A stretch of DNA of 64,000 nt from Pseudoalteromonas holothuriae (GTDB lineage: Bacteria; Pseudomonadota; Gammaproteobacteria; Enterobacterales; Alteromonadaceae). Below the pieces are notes generated by a model. The model had not been told where the DNA came from, did no database searches, and was given only the letters and a program-made list of their open reading frames with translations. The translations under genes and the position numbers were made by a program. Below are positions 33,626 to 43,280 of the stretch, piece after piece. The DNA lies in the NCBI RefSeq assembly GCF_945859825.1, contig NZ_CAMAPC010000003.1, forward strand, positions 420,100-484,099, in the 5' to 3' direction. Each line of letters starts with the position of its first letter. Within the stretch, counting starts at the first letter, position 1.

Positions 33626-34423
33626 TCATTCGTTACTTAACTCCATAGCTTGACTGGCAAGTACCGTTTGCAAAGCTTCATCCATTTTCTTTATGAAATC
33701 ATGTTTATAAGGGAACTTACTGAGTGAATCTTTAACATAGCCTATATGTGCCGTGTGTCTAACAACGACTCTGTCTTCTGAAAGGTTATTTAAGTCAAAC
33801 CCCGGGTGTAAGCGTTTAACATTTCTAAGCCCAAGCAGCGTCGAAAGCCTATCATTCACATAGCAATCAATACGCCGTTTTGCTAATTTTATTATGTTTG
33901 AATAAGTATCTTTATTTTCCCATAACTTGATCTTGCCTTGCTTACTGGCCTGTTCTAGTCCGTCATCTAAGATCATATACCCCGCATTTAAACCCACATT
34001 AATAGGACTTGCCGTGGTGTCTCTAGTTTCTATATCAACCAACGAAACACCTTTATTACAAAAGGCGACCACCACTTCTTCAAGCAGTGGAACAGAATAT
34101 GGCCAAATAAAGGGTCTGCGCTTAATATGTTTGTAAGGTGGCATTAATGCAAAGCTATCACCATTTTCAAGGGCAGCTAATCCTCTCTTCCAAGGTACAG
34201 GGTGTAATTCTACAATATATTTATCATCAATTAACTTGATTGCTTGGCGGACTAAATCTACATAAACACCGGCAAGTTCGCCGTTATTTACATAAGTATA
34301 AGGTGGGTAACTTTCGTCAACCAAAATGGTCACTCTGTATTGTGGTTCAGCTTGAATTGGCCAGATAATCATCGCTATCAAAAGCGTCATTAATAGCGAC
34401 CAAAAGTGCGCTTTTTTTCGCAT
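33626..34423 (-). CDS. Periplasmic solute-binding protein, SBP_bac_3 type
   Basis: About 265 residues with signal peptide (MRKKAHFWSLLMTLLIAMII to about 28) and a family 3 binding domain: YRVTILVDESYPPYTYVNNG, GVYVDLVRQAIKLID, and RRIDCYVNDRLSTLLGL. As with the gene at 10917, no permease is adjacent, so it may be an orphan binding protein or a ligand presenter for the neighbouring chemoreceptor. The ATG at 34423 follows GGGTAAG; GTG at 34432 is an alternative. Confidence 0.8.
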   Translation of the reverse strand: MRKKAHFWSLLMTLLIAMIIWPIQAEPQYRVTILVDESYPPYTYVNNGELAGVYVDLVRQAIKLIDDKYIVELHPVPWKRGLAALENGDSFALMPPYKHIKRRPFIWPYSVPLLEEVVVAFCNKGVSLVDIETRDTTASPINVGLNAGYMILDDGLEQASKQGKIKLWENKDTYSNIIKLAKRRIDCYVNDRLSTLLGLRNVKRLHPGFDLNNLSEDRVVVRHTAHIGYVKDSLSKFPYKHDFIKKMDEALQTVLASQAMELSNE

Positions 34424-34536
34424 AATAATCACTTACCCGCTTTCACAATGAATTTCTACTAAGTGTGAAACCACTCTAATAACATCACACATTTAAATCA
34501 TCTCCTCACAAACTACGTTATAGGCAGCGCCTGATG

Positions 34537-36420
34537 CTACAAGGTAAACTTAGACAGTAATGTTTCTTGTTCGTGTGCGTGTTCGGCCAATTTATCGCTA
34601 GCACGGTATTGCTTGTCAGCAAAACTGCCCACTTCAACACTAATATCATTAATATAGTTAGTGTTTTTATTAATTTCCTCAATAACCACACTTTGCTGCT
34701 CTATCGCAGTAGCAATTTGAATATTCCTATCCATTAGCTCTTTCACCGCTTCCGTAATTTCGTCTAGCATATCCGTTGCTTGTTCTGTTTGCTCCACACA
34801 TAACTGTGTTTTATCACGGCTACTCCCCATTGACTGTTGCACTTGGCCAGAAGACACTTGAATTTGGTCAATCATGGCTTTAATTTCAGTTGTAGATTCT
34901 TGTGTTTTTGATGCTAAAGAGCGAACTTCGTCAGCCACAACTGCAAACCCCCGACCTTGCTCACCGGCACGTGCTGCTTCAATTGCAGCATTTAGAGCCA
35001 ATAAATTTGTTTGTTCTGCAATTCCGTTGATAACGGATAAAATATTCTCAATACTTTGACTATATTCAGCCAACTGTGTACTGAGCGTATGTGACTGCTC
35101 AATATCCTGCGCAAGTGCAGTTATCTGCTCTTTGGCTTGCAAAAATACACTTTGCCCTTCGGCCGTTTTATCATTTACATGCGTTATAGAACTGGCTGCT
35201 TGCTGAGCATTGCCTGCAATTTCAGTAGACGTGGTACTCATTTGGTGCATTGCAGTGGCTAAGCTCTCAATTAAGCTAACTTGCTCATCGAGTTTTTTCA
35301 TTGAATCAGTAGAAAGTGATTTGGCAGAATCACTACTACTGACTACCTGATCAGCACGTTCTTTTACACTAGAAACTAACTGCTGAAGAGATGCCAAGAA
35401 AAGGTTAAATTGGCGCGCAACCACACCACACTCATCCTCATTAACAATTTTAAGACGACGTGTTAAATCTCCACCACCGCTTGCCATGCCTGTAATTGCC
35501 TGCTCTAAATCTTTTAATGGTTTAAGTAAGTGTAGTGCTAAGGTCCGCACACAGATAACGCCAAATAATACTGCTATTACTGCAATGATCAGTGAATTTA
35601 TCGTAATATCGAATAATGTTTCGTAAGCTAGCGATTTATCTATTAACACAGCTAGATACCAGTTTGTACCAAAATCATTATCCAAAGCATGTAAATAAAA
35701 TAACTTTATACCATCTTTAGTTGCTACTTCGGTCAATATATCCTGCTTTGAAATCGACAGTTCAGGATAGATTTTATCAATGCCTTGACCATTAAATTTT
35801 GGATTCTGGTGAGTTATAATTTTGCCATTACTGTCAACAAGAAAGGCATATCCAGTATTGTCAAAATTCACAGCATTAACGCTTTTGGCGATAACATCAA
35901 GGCTTATATCTCCACCAACAACGCCTTTTAATTGACCATTAGCTGTGATGGAGGATACCACTGACAGTAACAATTCCCCAGTTGCTGCGTCTATATAAGG
36001 ACTTGTAAAAACAGTGTTTTCTTGTTTTTTACCAAGTTGATACCAGCCTCGCTGACGAAAGTCAACACCAGGAGGGTTTTGTCTATTTGGGTTATTTGAA
36101 CGCAACTGGGATTCATTTTCTAAGGTGCCAAAAGCAAGTAAAAACTCTTGCTTTAAAAACGGTGTGTTTAGCTTTTCTTGAAACTGCTCAACACTAAAAT
36201 TTTGCGCCAGCTGGCTTTTTATCACATTAATTTGGCTTGCTTTTATCGCTAACCAATTATCAATACTAATGGCTAGCAGTTGCGTACTGTCACTGACGTG
36301 AGCGTGTGTCTTAGCTTTGACTGAGTTACTCACAAACCAATACGTAGACCATGTGGTAATTGAAATTATAAGTAAAATAACGACAGCAGAGGTAACGGAG
36401 AACTTGGTGCGGATCTGCAT
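34537..36420 (-). CDS. Methyl-accepting chemotaxis protein with dCache sensor
   Basis: About 627 residues: membrane helix about 5-30, a periplasmic dCache domain (about 35-265; [20 protein letters not shown] and [11 protein letters not shown] are its marks), second helix about 272-295, HAMP about 297-350, then a cytoplasmic signalling domain whose tip is [20 protein letters not shown]. All CheA/CheW contact residues look normal. It detects a small ligand, probably amine- or carboxylate-type, unknown. ATG at 36420 follows TAGGTG. Next to a solute-binding gene. Confidence 0.92.
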   Translation of the reverse strand: MQIRTKFSVTSAVVILLIISITTWSTYWFVSNSVKAKTHAHVSDSTQLLAISIDNWLAIKASQINVIKSQLAQNFSVEQFQEKLNTPFLKQEFLLAFGTLENESQLRSNNPNRQNPPGVDFRQRGWYQLGKKQENTVFTSPYIDAATGELLLSVVSSITANGQLKGVVGGDISLDVIAKSVNAVNFDNTGYAFLVDSNGKIITHQNPKFNGQGIDKIYPELSISKQDILTEVATKDGIKLFYLHALDNDFGTNWYLAVLIDKSLAYETLFDITINSLIIAVIAVLFGVICVRTLALHLLKPLKDLEQAITGMASGGGDLTRRLKIVNEDECGVVARQFNLFLASLQQLVSSVKERADQVVSSSDSAKSLSTDSMKKLDEQVSLIESLATAMHQMSTTSTEIAGNAQQAASSITHVNDKTAEGQSVFLQAKEQITALAQDIEQSHTLSTQLAEYSQSIENILSVINGIAEQTNLLALNAAIEAARAGEQGRGFAVVADEVRSLASKTQESTTEIKAMIDQIQVSSGQVQQSMGSSRDKTQLCVEQTEQATDMLDEITEAVKELMDRNIQIATAIEQQSVVIEEINKNTNYINDISVEVGSFADKQYRASDKLAEHAHEQETLLSKFTL

Positions 36421-36504
36421 TTTTTGACACCTAAACAAAAATTAGCCTGATTTCAAAAGTGTTGTCTATAATTCGGTGAATGGCAACTATCTAAAGTGAA
36501 AGCG

Positions 36505-37668
36505 ATGCGAATTATTAATCAATATATATTTGCTCTAGTAGCTCTTGCAGTTTTATTCACCAGCCAAACGGTAAGTGCAGCACCTGCTGTTACCATGGCA
36601 GATATTAAAGCATTAGAAGCTCAGCTAGAAAAACTAAAAGCACTACTACTAGAACAAAACAAACAACCCAAAACTGTTCATAAAACACCCCAAAGTACGA
36701 CAATAAAACCCCAGCAATCGACCCAAACCAAACCTATCACAGAAACAACGATAGATGTTTATGCCACCATCAGGCCAACCTTTGGCTTAATTGATGAACA
36801 AACACAAAGCAATTGGGACATACGTGACGCACTGTCTCATAGCGGTTTTAAGGTGACACATGAATTTGCTGATGGATGGGCTGCTGAACTGCACGGCGAG
36901 TGGGGGATAGATTTAGCTAACGAAGGTAACTTTGGCAAATCTAGGCGTGCTTATACCGCTATTTCAACACCCTACGGTCGCTTTGGCATTGGTAAACAAA
37001 GGCCAGCACAATACCTATTTATTGCCGAATACGTGGATATTTTTAACCATTCAGCCAGCCCTTTTGCCTATGACCCTGAAAGCATTTTCTTTGTTGATAA
37101 CTTGCTCAGTTACCGTCTAGATAAAGGCCCATTTACTTTTGTTGCCGTGGGGCAATTTGATGGCAATAATGGCGATAATCAAACTGATTTATTTAATACC
37201 GGGCTAAGTTATGATGCGAATGGCCTTCATGCTGCAATCACTTATCAACACAATGACGTTTATGACAAGGATCTTCATCTAGGGGAGAACAGTATTTGGG
37301 CCAGCTCTTTCGCCTATGAATTTACAGATAAGTTCTATGGTGCGGTGTCTTATCAAGATAAAGACTATGACCGAATTAACAATACCTTATCTAGACAAGG
37401 ACATACATTTGACTTGTCACTCGCTTATCGATTAGCCAAACATTACAAACTTAAAACGGGTATTTTTGATTTTAGCGACGGTTACCATAGCAATGATGCC
37501 AATAATCAAAGCTTTGATGGCTACAACATCACACTTGAATGGCTACCAACTCCGCCATTGAGAGTGCACCTAGAGTATTTAAATAAATCGTTCGATAACC
37601 AACATGATATGCAATCAATATCCGTTGGCTTTCGTTATGACTTTAAGCATCAGTGGCAATATCAATAG
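36505..37668 (+). CDS. Outer-membrane porin-like protein with coiled N-terminal region
   Basis: About 387 residues. A signal peptide (MRIINQYIFALVALAVLFTS to SAAPA) is followed by a short coiled-coil (ALEAQLEKLKALLLEQNKQ, about 30-48) and a Thr/Gln/Pro-rich linker, then a barrel domain with FGIGKQRPAQYLFIAEYVD and SYRLDKGPF, ending SVGFRYDFKHQWQYQ. The coil-linker-porin layout recalls porins with N-terminal trimeric coils. Start at ATG 36505 preferred over GTG 36496. Divergent from the MCP gene. Confidence 0.8.
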   Translation: MRIINQYIFALVALAVLFTSQTVSAAPAVTMADIKALEAQLEKLKALLLEQNKQPKTVHKTPQSTTIKPQQSTQTKPITETTIDVYATIRPTFGLIDEQTQSNWDIRDALSHSGFKVTHEFADGWAAELHGEWGIDLANEGNFGKSRRAYTAISTPYGRFGIGKQRPAQYLFIAEYVDIFNHSASPFAYDPESIFFVDNLLSYRLDKGPFTFVAVGQFDGNNGDNQTDLFNTGLSYDANGLHAAITYQHNDVYDKDLHLGENSIWASSFAYEFTDKFYGAVSYQDKDYDRINNTLSRQGHTFDLSLAYRLAKHYKLKTGIFDFSDGYHSNDANNQSFDGYNITLEWLPTPPLRVHLEYLNKSFDNQHDMQSISVGFRYDFKHQWQYQ

Positions 37669-38251
37669 GTCGGTTTAATTACCAAGTTACTGCATCTAAG
37701 AATGCAGAATTATTTAGGTTCCATTTAGATCTGTATTTTAAATGTGATCTGTGGCTGAGACTGCTCATTTGTTTTGCTGTAATGAGAGGAAAGTAGCTGA
37801 TTCTTTGCCAACTTACAAAACATAAATATTTTATCAGGAGCTGTTGCTCTTAAAAGTATGAATTTTGTTCAAACCAAAGGCTTTCAGTACGTGAAATGAG
37901 CAATGCTGCATAATAGTTTATGTCAGTTGCGAATGACAAAGTAGTGAAAGCCTTTAGTTGAACCCTTTGGGTATTTTTTCTTCGTTATCACTTGGCTTAC
38001 ATAGACTAACTATGGATGCAGGCTCTGCCTAGGGAGAATACCCGAATGACTGCAGCAAAAGCACACAGAAAAGTTCACCCCCTACTCACTCAATTTTTTT
38101 AATGCTAAATCATCAAAAGAATAAGCAAGTTAAGTAATTAGCCAACAAATAAACCGACGGCGTAAAAACGAATGAGTTTATTTGCGAGTGACTCTATCAT
38201 TGGCTACCTTTACATACAGCCATATGGAAATAATCAAAATTAGGAAAGCTT
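37669..38251. repeat. Intergenic gap with a palindromic dispersed repeat element (37867-38043)
   Basis: GTTCAA-x-CAAAGGCTTTCA (37867-37886) is inverted as TGAAAGCCTTTAGTTGAAC (37945-37963). A second hairpin is GGGTATT (37969-37975) with AATACCC (38037-38043), enclosing the perfect short palindrome CATAG..CTATG (38000-38014). The block 37917-37963 recurs with a few differences at 59918-59963. No ORF is convincing here. A small hairpin (37690-37707) may terminate the porin gene. Confidence 0.7.
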
Positions 38252-39364
38252 GTGAATATACTGTCCGTTGACGATAACCCTCAAAATAGAATGGTTCTTG
38301 AAAAGGCGCTCTCTAAGCAATACGACATTACTTCTTCCAATGGCAGTGATCCCATACTTGAGCTAATGGAAACACATCAGCCTCAAGTCGTTCTAATGGA
38401 TATTATGCTAGGCACTAACTATACAGGTTACGACTTAGTCAAAGAAATCAAAGCACACGGTGCATACAACGAATGTGAAATTATCTTTATCTCGGCATTA
38501 ACATCAAGCGAAGACAAATTAACCGCTTACGGCAGTGGTGGAGATGACTACATTGCCAAACCAGTAGACTTCAAAGAGTTACGTGAAAAGCTCAAGCGGG
38601 TTGAGCTACGTATATCCGAGCGCAATGACTTAAAAGAAATGTTTGAAATGGCCTCCTCCACCGCTTTTACTTCCATGCAACAAGCAAGTGAGTTGGGTGA
38701 ACTGGTTACATTTTTTACCGACAACCTTGAGGTGTCTGACCTTAACATACTGTTTGAAAACATAAAGCACTACTACGCAAATGCAGGCGTAACTTGTTGT
38801 ATTGAATTTCGAGTCGCGGGCCAACATGAGCAATTCCCCAAGCAAACTATCACCGATTTGGAAAAAGAAATTCTCGAATTAGGACGAAACGCTAAACGTA
38901 TTGTGCCCTTTGGTTCGAACTTATTATTTAACTCTCCAAATTGCTCAATGCTCGTTAAGGGTATCCATGCAAATGATGAAGATGTTATTGGCCGTCTTCG
39001 CGATAACTTTGCCATTTTACTTACAATTATTGACAGTCGAGTCGACTTTATTGAAGAACAAGTTGAAAAAAGCAATATACGACAAAAAGCACTCAATAAC
39101 CTTAAAAGCCAGCTGACCGATGATTTTGGTACGATCAAAACGCTCTGCTTCAACCAAGATGCGCAAATAAAGCAACTCGTTAATGACTTATCCCAAGCGG
39201 TACAACTTAAAATTATTACCTTAGGCTTAGATGAAGAACAAGAATCAGAGTTGATGTGCTTAGTAGATGAAACAAAAGAAGTTGTTGAAGAAACATTGGG
39301 ATTATCTTTTGTGCTAGAAGACAAACTTAGAAATATCACTGATCGCCTAAAAGCCGTTGAATAA
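38252..39364 (+). CDS. Response regulator: receiver plus uncharacterised helical domain
   Basis: A 370-residue protein. Receiver domain about 1-122 with acidic pocket SVDDNP, phospho-Asp in VVLMDIMLG (about 51), Ser/Thr in ISALTSSED and Lys in IAKPVD. The remaining about 245 residues are mostly helical with acidic/basic character and a possible GAF-like core (about 150-260), no output domain I recognise. Starts with GTG after AGGAAAG. First gene of a same-strand signalling cluster with the HD-GYP regulator and two hybrid kinases. Confidence 0.78.
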   Translation: MNILSVDDNPQNRMVLEKALSKQYDITSSNGSDPILELMETHQPQVVLMDIMLGTNYTGYDLVKEIKAHGAYNECEIIFISALTSSEDKLTAYGSGGDDYIAKPVDFKELREKLKRVELRISERNDLKEMFEMASSTAFTSMQQASELGELVTFFTDNLEVSDLNILFENIKHYYANAGVTCCIEFRVAGQHEQFPKQTITDLEKEILELGRNAKRIVPFGSNLLFNSPNCSMLVKGIHANDEDVIGRLRDNFAILLTIIDSRVDFIEEQVEKSNIRQKALNNLKSQLTDDFGTIKTLCFNQDAQIKQLVNDLSQAVQLKIITLGLDEEQESELMCLVDETKEVVEETLGLSFVLEDKLRNITDRLKAVE

Positions 39365-39429
39365 CGGCCAATATAAAGCAATCTACAACCAAAAAAGTTA
39401 TTTTATATTCATAAACTAGGTCACTAACA

Positions 39430-40482
39430 GTGGAAGAGATACGACACAATTCAGTTATCCTTGCTATTGATGATAACCCAACAAACTTAAAGTTATTGCA
39501 CCGGTTGCTAAGCGCTAGGGGTTATCAAAATGTGCATTTACTGTCTGACTCTCGCGAAGCTGTGAATACCTTTTTAGATTTACAACCTGATCTCATTTTG
39601 CTTGATATCAATATGCCTGATTTAGACGGCTTTGAAGTCATGGATGCATTATTTGCACTCAACTTAAAATTAATGCCTCCAATAGTCATTATCTCTGCAC
39701 AACAAAGCATTGAAAGTACATTAACAGCTTTAAGAAAAGGTGCGCGAGATTATGTTTCAAAACCATTTGAAAAAAATGAACTTCTCATGCGAGTACAAAA
39801 CTTATTAGATGCGCATCTAGCCCACAAAATGCTCAACGATCAAGCACAAGTACTTGAGCAAATGGTCAACCATAGGACAAAGGAACTGCATAGCACACGG
39901 TTGAGTGTTGTACAAAGGCTCGGTATGGCCGCTGAATATAAAGATGAAGAAACAGGTAACCATATTCTACGTATGAGTCATATTTGCATGCTGCTGGCAC
40001 AACAACTTGGCTGGTCAGATTACAGGTGTAAACTATTACTCCATGCAAGCCCTATGCATGATATCGGTAAGATTGGTATCCCTGACTCCATCTTATTAAA
40101 GGAAGGCCCATTAGACCCACAGCAGTGGGAAATAATGAAAACACATGCTCAAATTGGAGGAGAGTTGTTAGGTGGTGACAACTCAGATTTGATGATTATG
40201 GCAAGAAGTATCGCCTTAACACATCATGAAAAATACAATGGTACAGGCTACCCGCATGGACTCCAACAAGAAGAGATCCCTATAGAAGGCAGAATTGCTG
40301 CAATTGCAGACGTATATGACGCCTTAACCTCTGCTAGGCCCTATAAACAAGCTTGGAGTACCGAAGCGGCTTTAAATTACATAAAAGAACAAAGTGGACA
40401 GCATTTTGACCCAACTATCGCGGAAATATTTTTGAGTAACGTGCAACATGTTTTACATATTAAAAACCGATTTCAAGACTAA
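39430..40482 (+). CDS. Response regulator with HD-GYP c-di-GMP phosphodiesterase domain
   Basis: A 350-residue protein: receiver (about 8-130; AIDDNP, phospho-Asp in ILLDINMPD, SAQQS, SKPFE) and HD-GYP (about 150-345). The HD pair is in MHDIGKIGIPD and the GYP motif in GTGYPHGL, with THH-E metal residues between, so hydrolysis of c-di-GMP is expected. Starts with GTG. It follows the receiver-only gene by 65 bp and precedes two kinases. Confidence 0.93.
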   Translation: MEEIRHNSVILAIDDNPTNLKLLHRLLSARGYQNVHLLSDSREAVNTFLDLQPDLILLDINMPDLDGFEVMDALFALNLKLMPPIVIISAQQSIESTLTALRKGARDYVSKPFEKNELLMRVQNLLDAHLAHKMLNDQAQVLEQMVNHRTKELHSTRLSVVQRLGMAAEYKDEETGNHILRMSHICMLLAQQLGWSDYRCKLLLHASPMHDIGKIGIPDSILLKEGPLDPQQWEIMKTHAQIGGELLGGDNSDLMIMARSIALTHHEKYNGTGYPHGLQQEEIPIEGRIAAIADVYDALTSARPYKQAWSTEAALNYIKEQSGQHFDPTIAEIFLSNVQHVLHIKNRFQD

Positions 40483-40550
40483 GCTTATTGTCAGCAGCAT
40501 AGTGGTCATTAATTTTATTGAGCCCAAGAATAATCAGGAGTATAAGTAAA

Positions 40551-43235
40551 ATGTATACCGAACAAAGCTTACTCCACAAGCTGAAAACTTTAAGCACACA
40601 GCTCAAAGGTATAAATGAAATACAACCAACATCCATAAAAGAAGTGCTCGAATTAAGCAAGGAACTTAGTAAGGCTCAAAGAGGTGTTGGTATATTCCCT
40701 GAGTCCGCTTTACAGGATTTATTATCTAGTTTAGACACATACCTTGAGCAACCTAATGCTTCCCTTACTTATCTGCTCATAGAAAGAATTGAAGAAATTT
40801 GCCGCATCCTAGCTCAAAATAATATGTTCGTTAATAATATGCATGTTGAAGTGATAAAAAAAAATACAACACAGTTGTATAACAAAGCACTGATCATTGA
40901 CAGTTGCCATGAAGACGGAGCAAAACTAGTCTCAATAATCAATAAATGTGATTACGATGCCGTATTAATTAGTAATACGAATGAATTAAGCGCCTACCTT
41001 CATGCTCACGAGCATTCATCATCTCCCCTTATAGTTATTTTAAAGTGGAATGATGCTGTAAATGAGCCTGAATTACTTAGAAAAATAACAGAAATAAAAA
41101 GCGTACTTCCTGCCAACGCTTTATTACTATTAATGTGCCAAGCCATAGATATACAATTTAGGCTCAAAGTACTCAGAACAGGCGTTGATCGATACATCCG
41201 CATACCTAACCATGAGACTTACATTACTTCAATCGTTAACTCTGTATCAGATATGAAAAAACAGTCTCCATATCGTGCACTGATTGTTGATGATAATAAA
41301 ATTTTTTTACGCTTGTACGCTGATTTACTAAAGTCACAAGGCTTTGAGACCTATGAGTTTCTAAACCCCATGGAGGTACTCGAACATTTAGAAAAAATGC
41401 AGCCTGACGTTATTATACTTGACTATCATATGCCTGATATCATGGGACCAGAGCTGGCAATTTTACTTCGGGAACAACCCCAATATGTTGACGTACCTAT
41501 TGTTTTTATCTCAGCTGACACCGATTATACGTCTCAGTTATATGCTCTAAAAACTGGCGCTGACGACTTTTTATTAAAACCGGTTGAAAATGAACATTTT
41601 TGCGCATCAGTTTTAGTTAGGGCCAGACGGTACCGCTTAAAAGCAACGTTAAAAGAAAATCTACAAAAAGAAGTCTATGAGAGAGACAAAGAACACCAAG
41701 CCATTAATTCACACGCCATCGTAAGTATTACCGATAAAAAAGGAGATATCATATATGTAAATGACTATTTCTGTCAGATCAGTGGTTATACAAAAGAAGA
41801 AATAATCGGAAAAAACCACCGTCTTATTAAATCTAATGTGCATGATGAAGCTTTTTACAGAGAAATTTGGAGCACAATAAAAAGTGGCAAAACTTGGCGA
41901 GGGGATATTTGTAATAAACAAAAAGAAGGTGGCCTATATTGGGTAAATTCTACCATCACCCCCATGGTAGACAAAGAGGGTAAGCCTTATCAATACATCT
42001 CTATTAGAACCGATATAACTGCCAATAAAATGCTGCAACAAGCGCTCCAAGCCATGGTAATTAGCACATCCACAACCATTGGCACGGAATTTTTTGAACA
42101 AACAACACAAGGGCTCACTTTAGCAACAGGTGCTACTACTAGCTTTATCTCTGTGCCAACAAATAACCCCGGCATAATGAAAGCAATTTCATTATTTCAT
42201 GAAGGTGAATTGCTAAATGAATTTGAATATGAACTTAACGGAACACCGTGTGAGCAAGTAAAAAATAATGAAATCTGCTTTTACAAAGAGAATGTACATA
42301 ACCAGTTTCCAAAAGACACATTTCTAAAAAGTAATAATATTGAAGCTTATATTGCTGTGCCACTCATATCAGCTCATGGTGAAAGGTTAGGTCATATTGG
42401 CTTAATGAGCGATAAAAAGCTGTTTAACTCTGATTACATAGTGTCGTTATTAAGCCTATTTGCAGATCGTGTTTGCTTAGAAATGCTCCGACTCAGAAAC
42501 GAAGCAATGCTTGTTCAAGCTAAAGAAGAAGCTGATAGAGCCAATAGAGCTAAATCAGAGTTTCTATCTAATATGAGTCACGAACTACGCACACCTCTTA
42601 ATGCCATTTTAGGGTTTGGCCAATTGCTTGAAGCCTCAGACAGTATAGCTCAGAGTGACTTAGAAGATGTTGATGAAATTCTCAAAGCCAGTAGGCACTT
42701 ACTACATTTAATAAACGAAATTTTAGATTTATCAAAAGTAGAGGCAGGTAAGTTTAACATTACAAACAAAACCACAGACGTCACCCAAATCGTTGCAGAA
42801 TGTACTAAATTAATTGCAGCTCAATGCGCTGAAAAAACACTTACTTTGCATGTTGAGCAAACTTCAAAAGTCTTCGCCTTATGCGATCCTTTGCGACTAA
42901 AGCAAGTACTTATCAATTTGCTCTCCAACGCCGTAAAATACAATCGTAGTAATGGAGAGGTATGTATTTCAGTCTCAAGTAATGATTATGGTTGCTCTAT
43001 CTCAGTTGCAGATACAGGTGTGGGTATGACTGAACAAGATTTAGAAAAAATTTATGAACCCTTCAACCGCCTTGGTGCTGAAGACTCAGAAACAGAAGGT
43101 ACTGGTATCGGACTCACACTGACCAAAAAGTTAGTTGAGTTGATGAATGGAGAGCTACTCGTAGAGAGTGAACTTAATGTAGGCAGTACCTTCACAATAA
43201 TGTTGCTAAAAGAGCAAGTTAAGCCAGATTATTAA
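40551..43235 (+). CDS. Hybrid histidine kinase: pseudo-receiver, receiver, PAS, GAF, HisKA, HATPase
   Basis: About 894 residues, soluble. An unknown N-terminal helical region (1-90); a degenerate receiver (about 105-225) whose pocket reads IIDSC and whose Asp site reads ILKWND; an intact receiver (about 230-355, phospho-Asp in IILDYHMPDI); PAS (about 370-495); GAF (about 500-640); HisKA with NMSHELRTPLNA (about 672); HATPase with LSNAVKYNRSNG, DTGVGM and GTGIGLTL. The receivers precede the kinase core, unlike classical hybrids. ATG at 40551 follows AGGAG. In the 38.2-46.3 kb signalling cluster. Confidence 0.9.
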   Translation: MYTEQSLLHKLKTLSTQLKGINEIQPTSIKEVLELSKELSKAQRGVGIFPESALQDLLSSLDTYLEQPNASLTYLLIERIEEICRILAQNNMFVNNMHVEVIKKNTTQLYNKALIIDSCHEDGAKLVSIINKCDYDAVLISNTNELSAYLHAHEHSSSPLIVILKWNDAVNEPELLRKITEIKSVLPANALLLLMCQAIDIQFRLKVLRTGVDRYIRIPNHETYITSIVNSVSDMKKQSPYRALIVDDNKIFLRLYADLLKSQGFETYEFLNPMEVLEHLEKMQPDVIILDYHMPDIMGPELAILLREQPQYVDVPIVFISADTDYTSQLYALKTGADDFLLKPVENEHFCASVLVRARRYRLKATLKENLQKEVYERDKEHQAINSHAIVSITDKKGDIIYVNDYFCQISGYTKEEIIGKNHRLIKSNVHDEAFYREIWSTIKSGKTWRGDICNKQKEGGLYWVNSTITPMVDKEGKPYQYISIRTDITANKMLQQALQAMVISTSTTIGTEFFEQTTQGLTLATGATTSFISVPTNNPGIMKAISLFHEGELLNEFEYELNGTPCEQVKNNEICFYKENVHNQFPKDTFLKSNNIEAYIAVPLISAHGERLGHIGLMSDKKLFNSDYIVSLLSLFADRVCLEMLRLRNEAMLVQAKEEADRANRAKSEFLSNMSHELRTPLNAILGFGQLLEASDSIAQSDLEDVDEILKASRHLLHLINEILDLSKVEAGKFNITNKTTDVTQIVAECTKLIAAQCAEKTLTLHVEQTSKVFALCDPLRLKQVLINLLSNAVKYNRSNGEVCISVSSNDYGCSISVADTGVGMTEQDLEKIYEPFNRLGAEDSETEGTGIGLTLTKKLVELMNGELLVESELNVGSTFTIMLLKEQVKPDY

Positions 43236-43280
43236 CGGCAAAAATAAGTGCAGCAGCATTCATGAGGTATATAAGCAATA

